From Hymenolepis diminuta (taxonomy: Eukaryota; Platyhelminthes; Cestoda; Cyclophyllidea; Hymenolepididae), in assembly GCA_900708905.1 (NCBI GenBank), contig CAADRB010000040.1, positions 271,576 through 335,575 on the forward strand: a stretch of DNA of 64,000 nt. Direction: 5' to 3'. Within the stretch, counting starts at the first letter, position 1. Each line of letters begins with the position of its first letter. The position numbers were made by a program, and so were the translations under genes. Positions 10,103 through 22,275 of this stretch are shown here, piece after piece. Below the pieces are notes generated by a model that ran no database searches, had not been told where the DNA came from, and worked only from the letters and a program-made list of their open reading frames with translations.

Positions 10103-13100
10103 AGTAGTTAAACCCCGACATTTGACACTTAGGCTACAGAGCCATGATACGGTGCGTTAAAAATGAGTTATTTGAAAAAACAACTACTCGAATTCTGTTA
10201 GTGTACAAATCTTTCATCAGAAACAAGATAATGAAGAAAAAATTGGTGGTAAAACCATTCTTCCATAATGCAAGCTACCGGATATGTTATTATTAATAAT
10301 TAAGTGATGAATCCATAATTTAAATGAAGCTACTAATATTGTCTTCTTGTATAGACTTTCTAAAATGAAAGAGTTGAAGCTTGAACATGTAGTAATCAGT
10401 GTTGGTGGGGATACTAACCTCCATTTACTCCTCAATTAACTGTTTCTAAAATTCAATACTCCAGTTGCAATTAACCTAGTTACAATATATTTATGGAACT
10501 TTATCTATTATGGTATAGCATTGAATAAGTTCAGTGCTTTTACGGCTTCCTTTAAGAATTTACATGCGTTTATACAAGGGTTGGAGATCGAAATAAAGCA
10601 ATAGATCTCTCGAAAAATTTTGCTTGGTAACTCATTCCTGCTCTGTTTTACCTCTTGTTTACTCGATTGCTTTTTCTACCATTCCAAGAATTTTATTTAA
10701 GGTCAATAATTTGATTTGTCCAGGTTGTGATTGGCCAATCATAGATCTTCATAATTCGATATGACAGAATATCTTCAGTCCAATTGACGAATGACGATTG
10801 ATTTCATCATACCGTGACCTCCCATGGTTAGAAGTGACTTATCAATTGATAGAGCATATCCGACGCACGACAAAGCATTGGTTTGCCCCTCTATCACTTA
10901 ATTCAATACTTCAAGACTAGGTTGTCGGTATGTCAGAGGGATGATAAGGAGAATATGTGCCCTCAGTGACCGAAACGGTCTTGGGAACACCTAATTAACA
11001 CTTACATGATACCTTCGATGAAATAGAAATCTTTAACCCTTACTATAGATACGTATGTTTAATTTCTAATTATTTCATCAACGATATACACGAATAATAA
11101 TACGTAATTGTCAAGGTCCGACCAATTTTGGAAATTGCAGGTGATTGTCCATGTGCAGTTCGAATTTCGAACATAACCGGGTTTTGTGCGTGTTCCTTTC
11201 TTATTACCGTATTATTAATTTTTTCTGATATTTTAAAGACGGATTTGCTTCTCAGACACCCCGTTTACTGTCCCTTAACATTAAAATAATAATTTTTTTC
11301 GTTTCAGTTGCATTAAATTTATGTAACCTACTGCATGCTCATTTAATAGAAAAGTCTTGGTTTTTGGAACGGTTAATGCCCATATAGTTTTGAACTGACG
11401 GGCACAATGTGGCTGCTTCAATTCCAATTTCTCTTAATGCTAAGATGCCTTGAGACTGAGAGGCAAACTATGCACTTTGCAAATTTAAGCTTTGTATATT
11501 TTAACTTTATAAGTGAGACTATCTAAAGTGCGTTCAATGCAATCTTTTCAATATTCAATTTCTTGATACCACGGAAGTGTCGTTGGATCTATAATTAACG
11601 GTTTAACCTCGAGCAAAGTTACGATAGGCCTGGAATCCCTTTACAACGTCTTCTGTTTATTTAGTAGAAATAACCTCAGTCATGTCAACAGAGCCTATTC
11701 GTTCAATCACGACCTCAGATATCGATGACTCCTTTCGGAAGTGGCGAGAGAAATTCCAACATTTTTTAACTTTCATTCCCTGGCCTCAGGTTTGCCTTCT
11801 CCCTTCTGCTATGTCTCGGCTTTATTTTTTACCTAACTATTCTTTTCCCTTTTTTTAATTTCCCTATCTAGAACTTTATGAGCGAAGCTTTAATGATTTT
11901 CCATGATTACTTAATACAATGCTAAATAAATAATGAAACAGTCACTGAGATTTTTGTCTTCATCTGATTTAATTTGAAATGGCATACTGTAATTATAACG
12001 TTACTAAATGCATAATATTATTTGCTAGCAATAGAACTAACCCGATAATTCGTCTAAGGTTTAATCGATATCACTAAAATACAATTATCAAATGAAACCT
12101 AGTTCCGAGAAATAGGTGAATTAAAAACCTCCCAAACCCAATATTGATGGCGTTGACAATACTCGACATGGATATGGGAGAGATACCCTGGAGCCTGCTT
12201 ATAAGAAATGCACTGAACCATCCTTATTTTTAAACAGAATTAACCAGCGCTGTTGGCATTCCGCTTCATCGGGTGTGATTTCCATCCCTGACTTGTCAAA
12301 CACACACAGTGACCACTGTGCCATCGGCATATACAAAACTTGATACATTAACTGTAATTTAAATTTTAACTTGAATTGTAGGACACATTAATTCTGATTG
12401 CAAAGGGTAGTTCAACTGAAACTATATGAGTTGTGACAGAGGAAAGCTAATCTTCTATTTAATCAATAAATAATGAACTTAGAGCAAGTGCTCACTGCTT
12501 GGAAGGTTAGAATTATGTTTGTATGGTATAATTGTTTAAGAGGATGGACTACTATCACATAATAAACATTACCCAACTTTGTTCCTTTTAGTTGCGAAGG
12601 CAAAATACGTGTACTGGACTCATGCAGAACACCACACCCGGTCATCTCACTAACGTCTCTATTTGTACCAATAAGATATCTGAGTATACTTTCTTAATTG
12701 AGCCTGCTAAGAATTGATTAAGTCGTGGTTGTTCCCTGATGCTCAAATTGAACAGATTTATACGAATTAAAATCTTCTCTCGGTTCACTACCTATTAGTT
12801 ATCTCAGAGATGCGGACTAACTCCAAATATGAACACAAAGACATTAATCTTTTGCCTGGATGGCAATTGTATAACAGTGTGTTGGTTTCCACAATCAATT
12901 TGACCTCCCAATCAAACTCAACTAAATGACAGCTTTGCGGACGACAGTCAGTAGCTTCTCTGGCCCGAGTAAAACCTCATAGGTCAGTCTTTGAGCAGCT
13001 TCCGACAATGAACAGCTTTTTGTCGCTTCGATGGATCTTTCTTTTATCCCCGCCTTGTTTGGTCTATATAGTCTCTCTGAAAACCTAAATAATATCCTGC

Positions 13101-14625
13101 CATCCGCATTTATAAACACATACGCACACTCTCTCTCTACATCTCGTGGTTCCTGGTTTGCTACCAATTAACTCTGTTCACCCCTGTCTTGACTTCTTTC
13201 TCTATCCTGCTGTTTTAGTAAATATTTTAAGAAGATAGAAGGTAAATCTTTAAAAATAACTTGAGGAAATTGAGGCGCCTTCTAGTCAATCTTCTAAAAA
13301 ATCAAGAAGTATTCTCTCAATATCTTGGGCGTAATTTCCAATGCGTTGTATCAAGTCGGCAATCATTTATCTCAAACATAAGTAATTGAAGGGAGACCAA
13401 CGATTTATTGTACATCAAATCAGTATGAATAAGTAAGTATTAAAATGACATGGAGTTGGATTTCTCTTGTTACCAACGGTGTAAAAAATACTTTAACTTA
13501 AAAAAATATTTAACCGGGAATATTTTGAGTGATGATATGCATCTAGATGCCGCTTCGCTTGATGTATTTTTTGGAAAATTACGCTATCTGAAGGATTTCC
13601 ACGAGCGGAATACAGGGTTAAATCGTTCATTTTGCCCGCCTCAATAACTCAGAATATAGCACACATTCGAGACCGGATTAATTTATTTGTTTGGGTCGTA
13701 GCGACTTGATATGTCCGATCTAAATAATCGTAGATAATGGATAAATAAGTCTGAACTAGAGGTAGATAGAACTTAAACGAAGGATCTGAATCAAGTCCAT
13801 GAAGGTGGGAGAAGTGAGGACTATATAGTGGTTGGGAAACCAAAATTTTCACAGATGTACGGAAAGAAGGGACAGAGTGTATTTAAGGCAAAACATATGA
13901 ACAAACAGGAGAGGATTGACTATCAGTATATCACAAACTTAACATAGAAAATGCTCATTTGAATTTATTTAATCAGTTTTAAAAGGGTTTGCACATTAAA
14001 AAATTTTATCTTCGTGCATATAAATGTGAGGCAACCATTGAGCTGATCGGATATTGGGTATTAATGAAGTATTAAGTTAGTGTCACTTTAATGTGGGGTT
14101 ATTCTCTCCTCTTTGGAAGGGGAGAGTAATCAGAGGATGGCAAGTTCAACAAAAAGCACCAGCTCTACCGAGGGGTGAAACACGCACACAAAAAGGGTTT
14201 CAAGATTAGTCAATATTTTGGGTTATTCCATTTCCATGATAGATTCATATCAATCATTTCAGACTTAATTTAACATAAAACACTTAAGTGAATGCTTCAC
14301 CTTAATTGGAGATGAGTGTCAGTCCATTTAGAGACGATTGGACTGGAATATCCAGAGTCTGGTATTAGCAAAGCAATGAGACATCTCAAACTTTTTTAAA
14401 AAAGAAGTTTCATCCTTCCCTTTATTGTGTCTTGACCTATTTCTTAGACATAAAGGACATAATGAGGGGCGTAATTACCTTACTTCATATCACGTAAATA
14501 TCTGAAGAATATTTGAGAAATATTATTTAAACAAATTACCGGATCAATAAGTTAAATATTCCAACAATAGAAAATAAACCACAGAAACGTGAGTGAAAAC
14601 AAGATTTGCACTTCCGTTGAAGAAA

Positions 14626-14631
14626 TTTATT
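14626..14631 (-). terminator. Poly(A) signal AATAAA of the HECTD1-like gene
   Basis: AATAAA on the minus strand begins 12 bases after the TAG stop of the HECT gene. If used, the 3' UTR would be very short. Confidence 0.5.
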
Positions 14632-14642
14632 TTCTAAGTGGT

Positions 14643-17600
14643 CTAACGCATTAAGAATGCGATTTGACTGATTGCGAAGAGTAGATGGTCTCGTAACTCC
14701 TGAAGGGAGGTATACTCGGGTAAAAACAGTTGATTAAAACATGAATGGGCAAGAGGGTAAAGTCGGTTTCCTGCATATTGCATCCTTTTAACGGACATCA
14801 TCGGTGATAAGCTTTGCCAGCCTCCCATTGGAAGAGTTGTGTATCCTGTTACGAACCGAAGAAAATTTCGCCTTTCATCTTCATTGAAATCAAGAAGTGT
14901 TTCCAGGAAATATGAAATCACGTTACTGTCTTCATCAAATCCAATAAACTTAATATTCAGAAGGAGTTCATCTCTTGTCCAGGGCTTATAAACTTGTTGT
15001 CCGCAGATTAAGTTCACCACTTCCGTGGTGGTAAACATTGAAAGCCATTTTAAGGGAAATACACGTTCGAATCCAACTAAGTTAGAAGTGAAAATGAAAA
15101 GGTTATTTTATCCAAAAAAGAATAAGTTGTATTTGTAGTTGGCTGGATAATAACCTACCAACAAATGCCTCCATTTGTGCACGGATTCCCTTGTCCAAAG
15201 CAAATTCTAATAATCTTTTAACGTAGTCAATGTAGTTATCATTATTAATTTGTTCAAATCCATCTTCATCAGTGTTTATCTCACCAAAAGGCTGAGGAAA
15301 CTCCCAAGTGTAAATGTCGCGAAGTTTTACAGTTATTGGTGTCGTCTTTAGGAGCAGTAATGAAATTAACTAGTTATCGGTTTTTCAAATTTTAAAAGTC
15401 TAATAGAAATCAACTTACATGAGGACAATGAAACACCATTACTAGGCCAAGATTTTCTAATGTACACCCAAAAATCTCTTCACTGCTTTTGTTCATAAAT
15501 TCGTCGAAATTTTCTTTGGCACCACCAGATGTAGTTTTGCAGAATAATTTCTGCCGCTTATAAAGTTCGATAAGTCCCGGAAGTGTACTTTTGAAGTAGG
15601 GATACAAAATAAGAAAGTCTTCAACATCAAGGAGTCCAGTGAGCCAGTGTTGATTACCGGAACCAGAAAAATTACAATGTTGGATGAAATCGAAGTCAGA
15701 CCACACTTGTTCACGGCAATTTTCCAAATGTTCAAGTCGCAAAAATTGCGCTTTCAGACCGGTGCTCTTATTCTGCCTTATGTTAACTGCATTAGAGTAA
15801 TTTATAATTATTTTCAAAAACGGTTTTGATAGGGATAAATCCAATAAATAACCATCCTGATGAAGAAAAAGTGCTTATTTTAGTTTTGTTCAACTGATAT
15901 TATTAACAAAATTTAAAAAACTCTACCTGGAGTGCTTTCGCTATGGAGATACCCAAGATGTGAAATCGAATAAGGACTTGAAGTGGAACGGAATCTCGTG
16001 GATAGGGAGCAGGAAAAAGTCCAAACGGTGTATGTACAAAAAGGGAATTCTCATTACCGAATCCTCCTAACCACATGCCTCCAGATTTTCGACAAAATTC
16101 TCTGCTTAATTCTGAATAGAAATCACGACTCAGGCCTTCACCCATACCGTTTTCATCTAATTACGATTAATATGTAGAAGAATTAAAGGATGCAAAAGCA
16201 TTCAGTGCTATTACATGCCTATGTATTTCCATTACCTCCAAAAATAAATCTGCTGAAAAATTGGACCTCAGCTAGATTGTCCATCAAACGTTCAGCTGAG
16301 TACCAAAATAGTCTTCCATCATCTCCGTCTGTAATATCTCTGTAGACTTTCTTGGTCCAAGTTGTAACAGTACCGCTCTTAAATAGACATATTGGTTAAA
16401 TGAAATTTCCAACTTACCCATTCGGACTGAGATGGAATTTGTCTTAAAAGCTCAAGATAGGCTTCAAGGATGTTCATAACGTCAGATGAATCCGCTTGAG
16501 TTTCGATTTGAAATGGTTGAACAGACAGACCCAATTTACAAAGCTCGGGCTTGGGAACTACAGAATGTTTTATCCACATCAAAGATCTAAAGCAAATAAA
16601 TCAATTTATAAAGTAATATGCTCATGTCAAACTTTCTAGAAAAATAGTTTAAAATAACTCCAGTGCAGTTGGTCATTCCACTAACTTTATATGAACCCAT
16701 GATCTCTGATACTACAGGCAAGCAGGATAATCTTTACATCTCCCATTGCCTAGAGTCTATTAACTGATCTTTCATTTCTCCAAAAAAATCCATCAAATTA
16801 TCCTTTGTACTTCTTATGAACTATTAGTACTGAGATGGAATTTACTTACTTATATCGTCAAAGCAGGGACCAACAAAGTTATAGAAACCTGTCTGTAATG
16901 CTTTATATCTGCTGTATATTCAAAAGAATCAATGAGAGGAAAAGTCGAGCACGCTATCATTCCTCACCTTATATTTCCTAAACCACAAGCGCGAAACAGT
17001 TTCTGGCGCATTTCAAAGGGAACTAGAACAGACAGTTGGTGATTTAAACCATCGCACCAATGTGGAATGAGGCCAAGACCGGTTGAGACAATATCAGCAA
17101 GTTGATGTTCGAGCAATCTGTAAAGGCGCAAAGAAAAACTTTGCGAGCTCTTACTTTCTTTATATTCCTCAAAAGAAATTTCATCAGAGCAAGTTGCCAT
17201 GACAGTAAAAGAATGAATCATTTGATGAAGCAAGGAAATGAGCTGAAGCAGTTCATTTGTGTCATCAGTGATAGTCGAAACCTCCTCCTCACGATTATTT
17301 GAGAGATAATATTCCAGAGTAAGCGTTGTCTGCGATTTTATGCCTCTTTTAACTAATATCTCAGCAAGTCTCTAAAAGATTAAGAGAAAGTTCGCTCTCA
17401 TTACCAAAGTAAAAAAATATTAGCAAAGCATTCAGCTTACAGTTGCATATTTGAGAATGGAGAGATTTCCTTTATCGATTTCAACAGAGGCTACTCTTCT
17501 CTCTTCATTAATCATTGCCACAAGTTTGCATCTCAATTTTGGGAGACGTTTTTTAGCTGAAAATTGAAGACGTTTTGTTTGACAGAATGTAACATTGCGC

Positions 17601-20600
17601 CCAATAATCATCGTAGTACTCACTTTTTAAATCGATGCTTTGGGCAAATTGCACTCGATACATATTATTTTTCCTTTTCGGGATGAAACTCGGAAAGGAG
17701 CCAAAGCGGTAATCTGTATTAGAAGTAAATATATGTTGTTGACTGATAAATTCTTCTCCTTGCTTTATCGATCTCATTTGAGAAAGCAAGAGTTTTTTAT
17801 CAATATAGTGAGATTCAGGCGAATTCCAAGTCCTTCCAATCCAATTGACCTGTAATTAAAGTTCATTCACTCATCATGCAACTGAATGATGTACGTACTG
17901 TTGGATGAACACCAACGATTTCACCATAAAAGTCCAAACCACAAACACAAATTCCACTTTGTTGACTAAGCGGTGACAAATCCATAATGCGGAAAAACCG
18001 AAAACTCATTTTTAATGGAATCAGATGATTGGATTGGGTATTTTTAAAGTGGAGAGGATTAAGTGGAATGGTGACAGACTTGCCCATAATCCTATAGTCA
18101 TTTATGTGAACTGAGAGATTAATCCATTCATTCGCATTGTTGGATCCCTATTTCGGAAGAAAAACATAAATTAAAATTTGAAATAAAATGGGTCACTAAG
18201 ATTTACCTGAAGACACCAATTGGTGATTAATGATTTCGTCCCCCGGTCGCAGATACAACTTAGGCAATATGCAGTGGGGATAAGATCGAGTCCCGTGTCA
18301 ATATACAATCGGGAGCCGACATATTTTCCCTCCAGAATGGAAGTATCAAATAGTTCAGTCTGCTGTTTCTTCAATATGGGATGTTGAATATGAATTTCAT
18401 TTTGGCCAATAAAAGATTCGTTTTCAGTATCTATTGCGGAGCCGTCTGGTAGAATTGAATATATTTCCACAAGGGATATCAATCCTGGATTTATAAAATA
18501 TGTCTTTGTTCCCCCACATGTTCCCAGCCAATCGCATAGGCTCATTTGTAGGCCACTATTCTCACTAATTTGTTCGACATCAGCTGATTTTTCTGACTCG
18601 AGTTTCACAGAATGATCTGTTTTTGCGTAAAAAGGCCTAAACATTTCAATTTCATTTCGTTCACAATCATACCTTGAATAAAAGCAATTCATTATTATTC
18701 GTCAAATAAATTTGAAATAAATATAACTTACCAGTGGTCAAATATCGATTCAATAGAACCAATGATATGATTTATAGTGATTCGGCCAGCAGTTATTATA
18801 TGCCCTCTCACATTATTCAAGTAGGTTAATTCATCATCATTGTAAGTTTGAAATTTCAAAAGAAAATTATATCCTGCCAAGAATTTTTCTGCATTTTTAG
18901 GCGAACATGTAGTTTTCAAATTGGGAAACCATTGTGCAATTGTTTCAAGAACACTATAATTTGTGCTTGATTCTAATCTTCGCCCTTTCAGAGGCAGCAG
19001 AGCACTCAGTTTGGATTTCATTTTGCGTCTGCTGTTCGACCTCATCAGTAACTCCTCATACTCTGCATCTTCAATCATTTTAACTTGTGGAAGAATATCA
19101 AATAAATGCGTGTAATATGATCTATCTGGTTCGAATATATTTACAAGAACCCCAAATAGGTCTAATAACTCCTGGGAGTGATGAAAATGTTGTAGAAATT
19201 CACGTCGACGTTTAAGCAAATAGTTCAAATGGTCGTCTAACGTATTAGCACGCACCTACAAGGAAAATATTATGTAAACTTATATAGCTCATTTCGGTAA
19301 TTGATGTTGACTTCTTTGAAAGCCAAATGTTTTCATAATATCTGCATTTTATTTCGTTCTTTATATTAATCTACCGGTTGAGCTCATTCTAGGCCCCATC
19401 TCCTAACCTTGAGAATGACAATTCAACTAGTAGTAGGAAATACTAACTCTATGCCGATGCATTAAAGTGTGCAAGATACTTCAACCAACGTACCGATTTC
19501 TTCCAAAATTCGCACCTGGATAATGCAAAGCAGTTGAAAATCGCACTTATTAGTCCGCTGCTTTCGATTTCGCGTTGCATAGGAACATGGTCTTGCCTTC
19601 TCAAAAAATTCTTCAGATTAAGGAAATGCTCTCTAAGTGATATTAGTGCAGAATCCTCATCGCAGCATTGAGAAGCGTCCAAAATACCTTGGACTATGTC
19701 CTCCAGTTGACTCCTATAAAAAACTTAAAGTCTCTCAAAATTTGACAACCTTTCAGATTCTGAAGGGATAAAGAAAACATCCTAGTTTTGCGACTAAATA
19801 CTAAAGCTTAAACTTAGACTCACAAATCATAATCACAAAGTAAAATAGAGTTATTTTTGTAAATATGTTTTCTTTTAGTGTAATTTTGTAGGAAGACTAA
19901 GCAACTCTATGAACGAGAGTTAACAATGCTTAACTGGGTAGAGAGAAGGTATTCTGGAGTCTCTATTAATGAGAAACTCACATTCTCTCTCCTCTCTTGT
20001 TGACCAGATGTGCGCCAATCGGCATCCATCGGATGATCTCTGACTCTAGAAGCATGTATGCTGACCGCCAAGCCGGTGCACGAATTATAAATAATAATAC
20101 AAAAGAATTTCATACCGCTCTAAGTGAGATGTATCTTTCGATGTAAAACCATTATTGATCCACTGAAGTTGAGGACTGTGGGGTTTAATTCTGTTTTCCA
20201 TCATTAAAGTATGTGGAGAATGGTATTTAATCGTCAAGGTATCGCACAGAGCTAATGCGGCCGCTGAAGTTTCAGTATCTTCTCCTGTAATAGCTTCCTT
20301 TATTATTTTCAGCATGTGGAAGTGGATGGAATCGCCGTTTATTCTGAGGTTACCTACCATCTTCAATACTTGTTCTGGGACATTATTAACCCACTTGTGC
20401 AAAATAATCAGTATAGTTTGCCTGTAATGGAACGATTAGTCAAGTAATTTCATATTTCCTACCTAAATACTACAGAGAAAGTTTGTTGATATTTCAGCAG
20501 CAAAACTGGTATAACTTCAGCAGAAAAGTGGAGTTTCTGAAGGAGCGTGATACTAGAAGCCCGTTTTGATTCTGACAACTCTAAAATTCAGATAATTTAA

Positions 20601-22251
20601 ATCATTGCAAAATAGGCAATGTATCAGATGTGTGTTTTCACTTAACATGAGGATATATAAGCATTACCATCCTGCTCAGTGTTAACGCGAAGAGTGCCTG
20701 AAGAAAGATAAATGATGAAAGGGCAAAGTTGAATGTTTTATAGAAATAAGTGATTAATATATTTATTGAACTAACGCACCTTCACATGGGTAAATCCAGT
20801 CCAGACTTTCTCTTTGACTGTAGTTTTCCAAAATGGAGGTATTTACTTTAGTGTTGTTCGCAAAATGCGCGTTGATAACTTCAACCGTTTCCGCCGTTCC
20901 AAAGTAAACAGCCCAGTGTAGTGGATTCCGATTTAGGCGATCTTTATACATTACATTGGAGTTTTCAGACAATATCTCCCTTAATCTCGCTAAGGATGAA
21001 ACATTAAACTTATTATTTATCAGTTAAGAACTGGATGCGAAAGAGAATTTATTTTGTCTACCTGTATCATTAACAATTACTGCCTCAATAACGTCTATAT
21101 CCTTTTGTAATCCCTCATGACATTCAGAAAACAGGTTCCATATTTCAAGATTTTCTGAAAATTCCTTCACACAAATAATAGAATGAAGTAAACAAATCAC
21201 ATTTCCGTGCACAACTTCGTCTTCACAATGGAAAAGTAGCGTTGCTAAACTCGCTGTTAAGTAATTTGATGAGCAAAGTAAATATTGCGAATTTTTGCTA
21301 TCGGAGTGTGATAGCAAGTGAAGGTAATGAAGGAGTGTTACTATTACGTCTACCGAAATCGTCACTCTGTCTGAAATAAAATGGAAAAATGCAATCAAAG
21401 ACATATTTGGCAAAAGCTAAATTTCTCCGGTTTTAAATAAACATATACGTACCATGAGTTCGAAACCATTTTAAAGGTAAAGTATTCAAAATGACAACGT
21501 TTTTATGTCTGTCTTTTTCGTACATCTTCATACAAATATCGCTAAGCTCCTTGCAAAGAATTTGAATTAAAATTTTACTGGAGCCATTGAATGATACGTC
21601 CGTCGAGCGAGCGATTGGTCCATAAACGGATTCCATGAAGTTAAAGAGAGCAGATCGAAGAGGACCAAATTCCATCTTAATTAGCTCCAAAGCGACTGGA
21701 ATGGCCCTCTTAAATGAAACATGATACTGCTTAATCGATTCAGCCGCTCTTGTTAACAGGATCGATGCGACGTTCAAGTCCTCCACAATTAACTTACTAT
21801 TATTTCGTTGCAAAAACAGGAGAAATTTATAGATCATGTCTGTTTTGCACAACATATACTTGCAACTGGAAGATAATTCTTCTCCAAACTTATTACAAAT
21901 ATTTCAAAATGAAATTCAACTTACGTAAATATAATGTGTAATGAATTGTTCGTTAACACTGGGAAGTTTTTTTACATAAATTTCCATTAAAGCTCTGGAA
22001 TGCTTTTCTAAAATAATATTCGGTACCGTCACCAAGAATTTAACAATAATGGCACTAATTCTGATGGAGTGGGGAGAATTTGCATCTGTCTTGCGGAAAA
22101 GTTCAATGAGTCTCTTCATTATTTTTTTGTAATGCATTGACATATTCCACTTGCTGAGATTAAAAATTGTATCAAGTGCCTGAATGTACAATTCCTCGGT
22201 CTCTTGCTTTAGATCATCAAGTACTTTTAATACTTTGAACGTCTGCCGTTT
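14643..22251 (-). CDS. HECTD1: HECT-type E3 ubiquitin ligase, HECTD1-like (ARM, ankyrin, SUN-like, HECT)
   Basis: Twenty minus-strand exons join in phase: 21925-22251, 21453-21858, 21062-21370, 20780-20989, 20668-20697, 20463-20580, 20116-20421, 19494-19713, 18732-19255, 18207-18672, 17899-18147, 17624-17849, 17441-17556, 16968-17371, 16418-16586, 16236-16377, 15927-16156, 15419-15856, 15159-15345, 14643-15076; total 5,511 nt, 1,836 codons plus stop. Order: helical ARM-like N-terminus (1-347), ankyrin part 'NPLHWAVYFGTAETVE' (348-417), ARM-like segment, WYD box then SUN/discoidin-like fold ('IDTGLDLIPTAYCL', 'VCGLDFYGEIVGV', to 1055), HECT from about 1380 ('GEGLSRDFYSELSREF', 'LPMGGW'). The thioester Cys is Cys1805 ('YPLAHSCFNQL', codon 14739-14741), 31 residues from the end as in working HECT ligases. 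Human HECTD1 is about 2,600 residues; the MIB/HERC2 domain and much of the middle are absent. The first exon begins phase 0 without ATG, so the 5' end is open. Single junctions could be off. Confidence 0.85.
19928..20095 (-). repeat. SINE-like repeat, copy 1 (in HECTD1-like intron)
   Basis: This shares a block with 60640-60790: both carry 'GAAGGTATTCTGGAG', then 'AAACTCACAT', then 'GTTGACCAG' at matching spacing, with differences between. The minus strand holds a TGGC-type A-box-like stretch. It sits in the intron between the exons ending at 20116 and starting at 19713. Confidence 0.6.
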
Positions 22252-22275
22252 CTATAAAAAAAATATAAAAAATTT
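22252..22275 (-). promoter_or_regulatory. Splice acceptor at first visible HECTD1-like exon, possible trans-splice site
   Basis: A very T-rich tract ends in ATAG immediately before the exon. The exon starts phase 0 (Lys-Arg-Gln) with no ATG and no convincing upstream exon. Some flatworm spliced leaders end in AUG; such a leader would supply an in-frame Met here. An unrecognised upstream exon is the alternative. Confidence 0.4.

Larger units (their letters stand above)
5443..14642. other. 9.2-kb intergenic region without recognisable genes
   Basis: This AT-rich stretch separates METTL1 from the 3' end of the HECTD1-like gene. The few open frames (7272-7624, 10217-10435, 12922-13167, 13450-13852) are short, and I could not link them to splice sites or families. 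It holds a tRNA-like A/B-box pair near 5.64-5.74 kb and a G-rich run at 10.08 kb. The 13.65-13.86 kb stretch may be an unidentified repeat. Confidence 0.5.

Noticed and set aside
12922..13167. 81-codon minus-strand frame with ordinary amino-acid composition
   Set aside because: No family match, no clear splice partners, and isolated in a gene-poor stretch; not enough to call a gene.
13450..13647. 65-codon plus-strand frame
   Set aside because: Short, no motif, no splice context.
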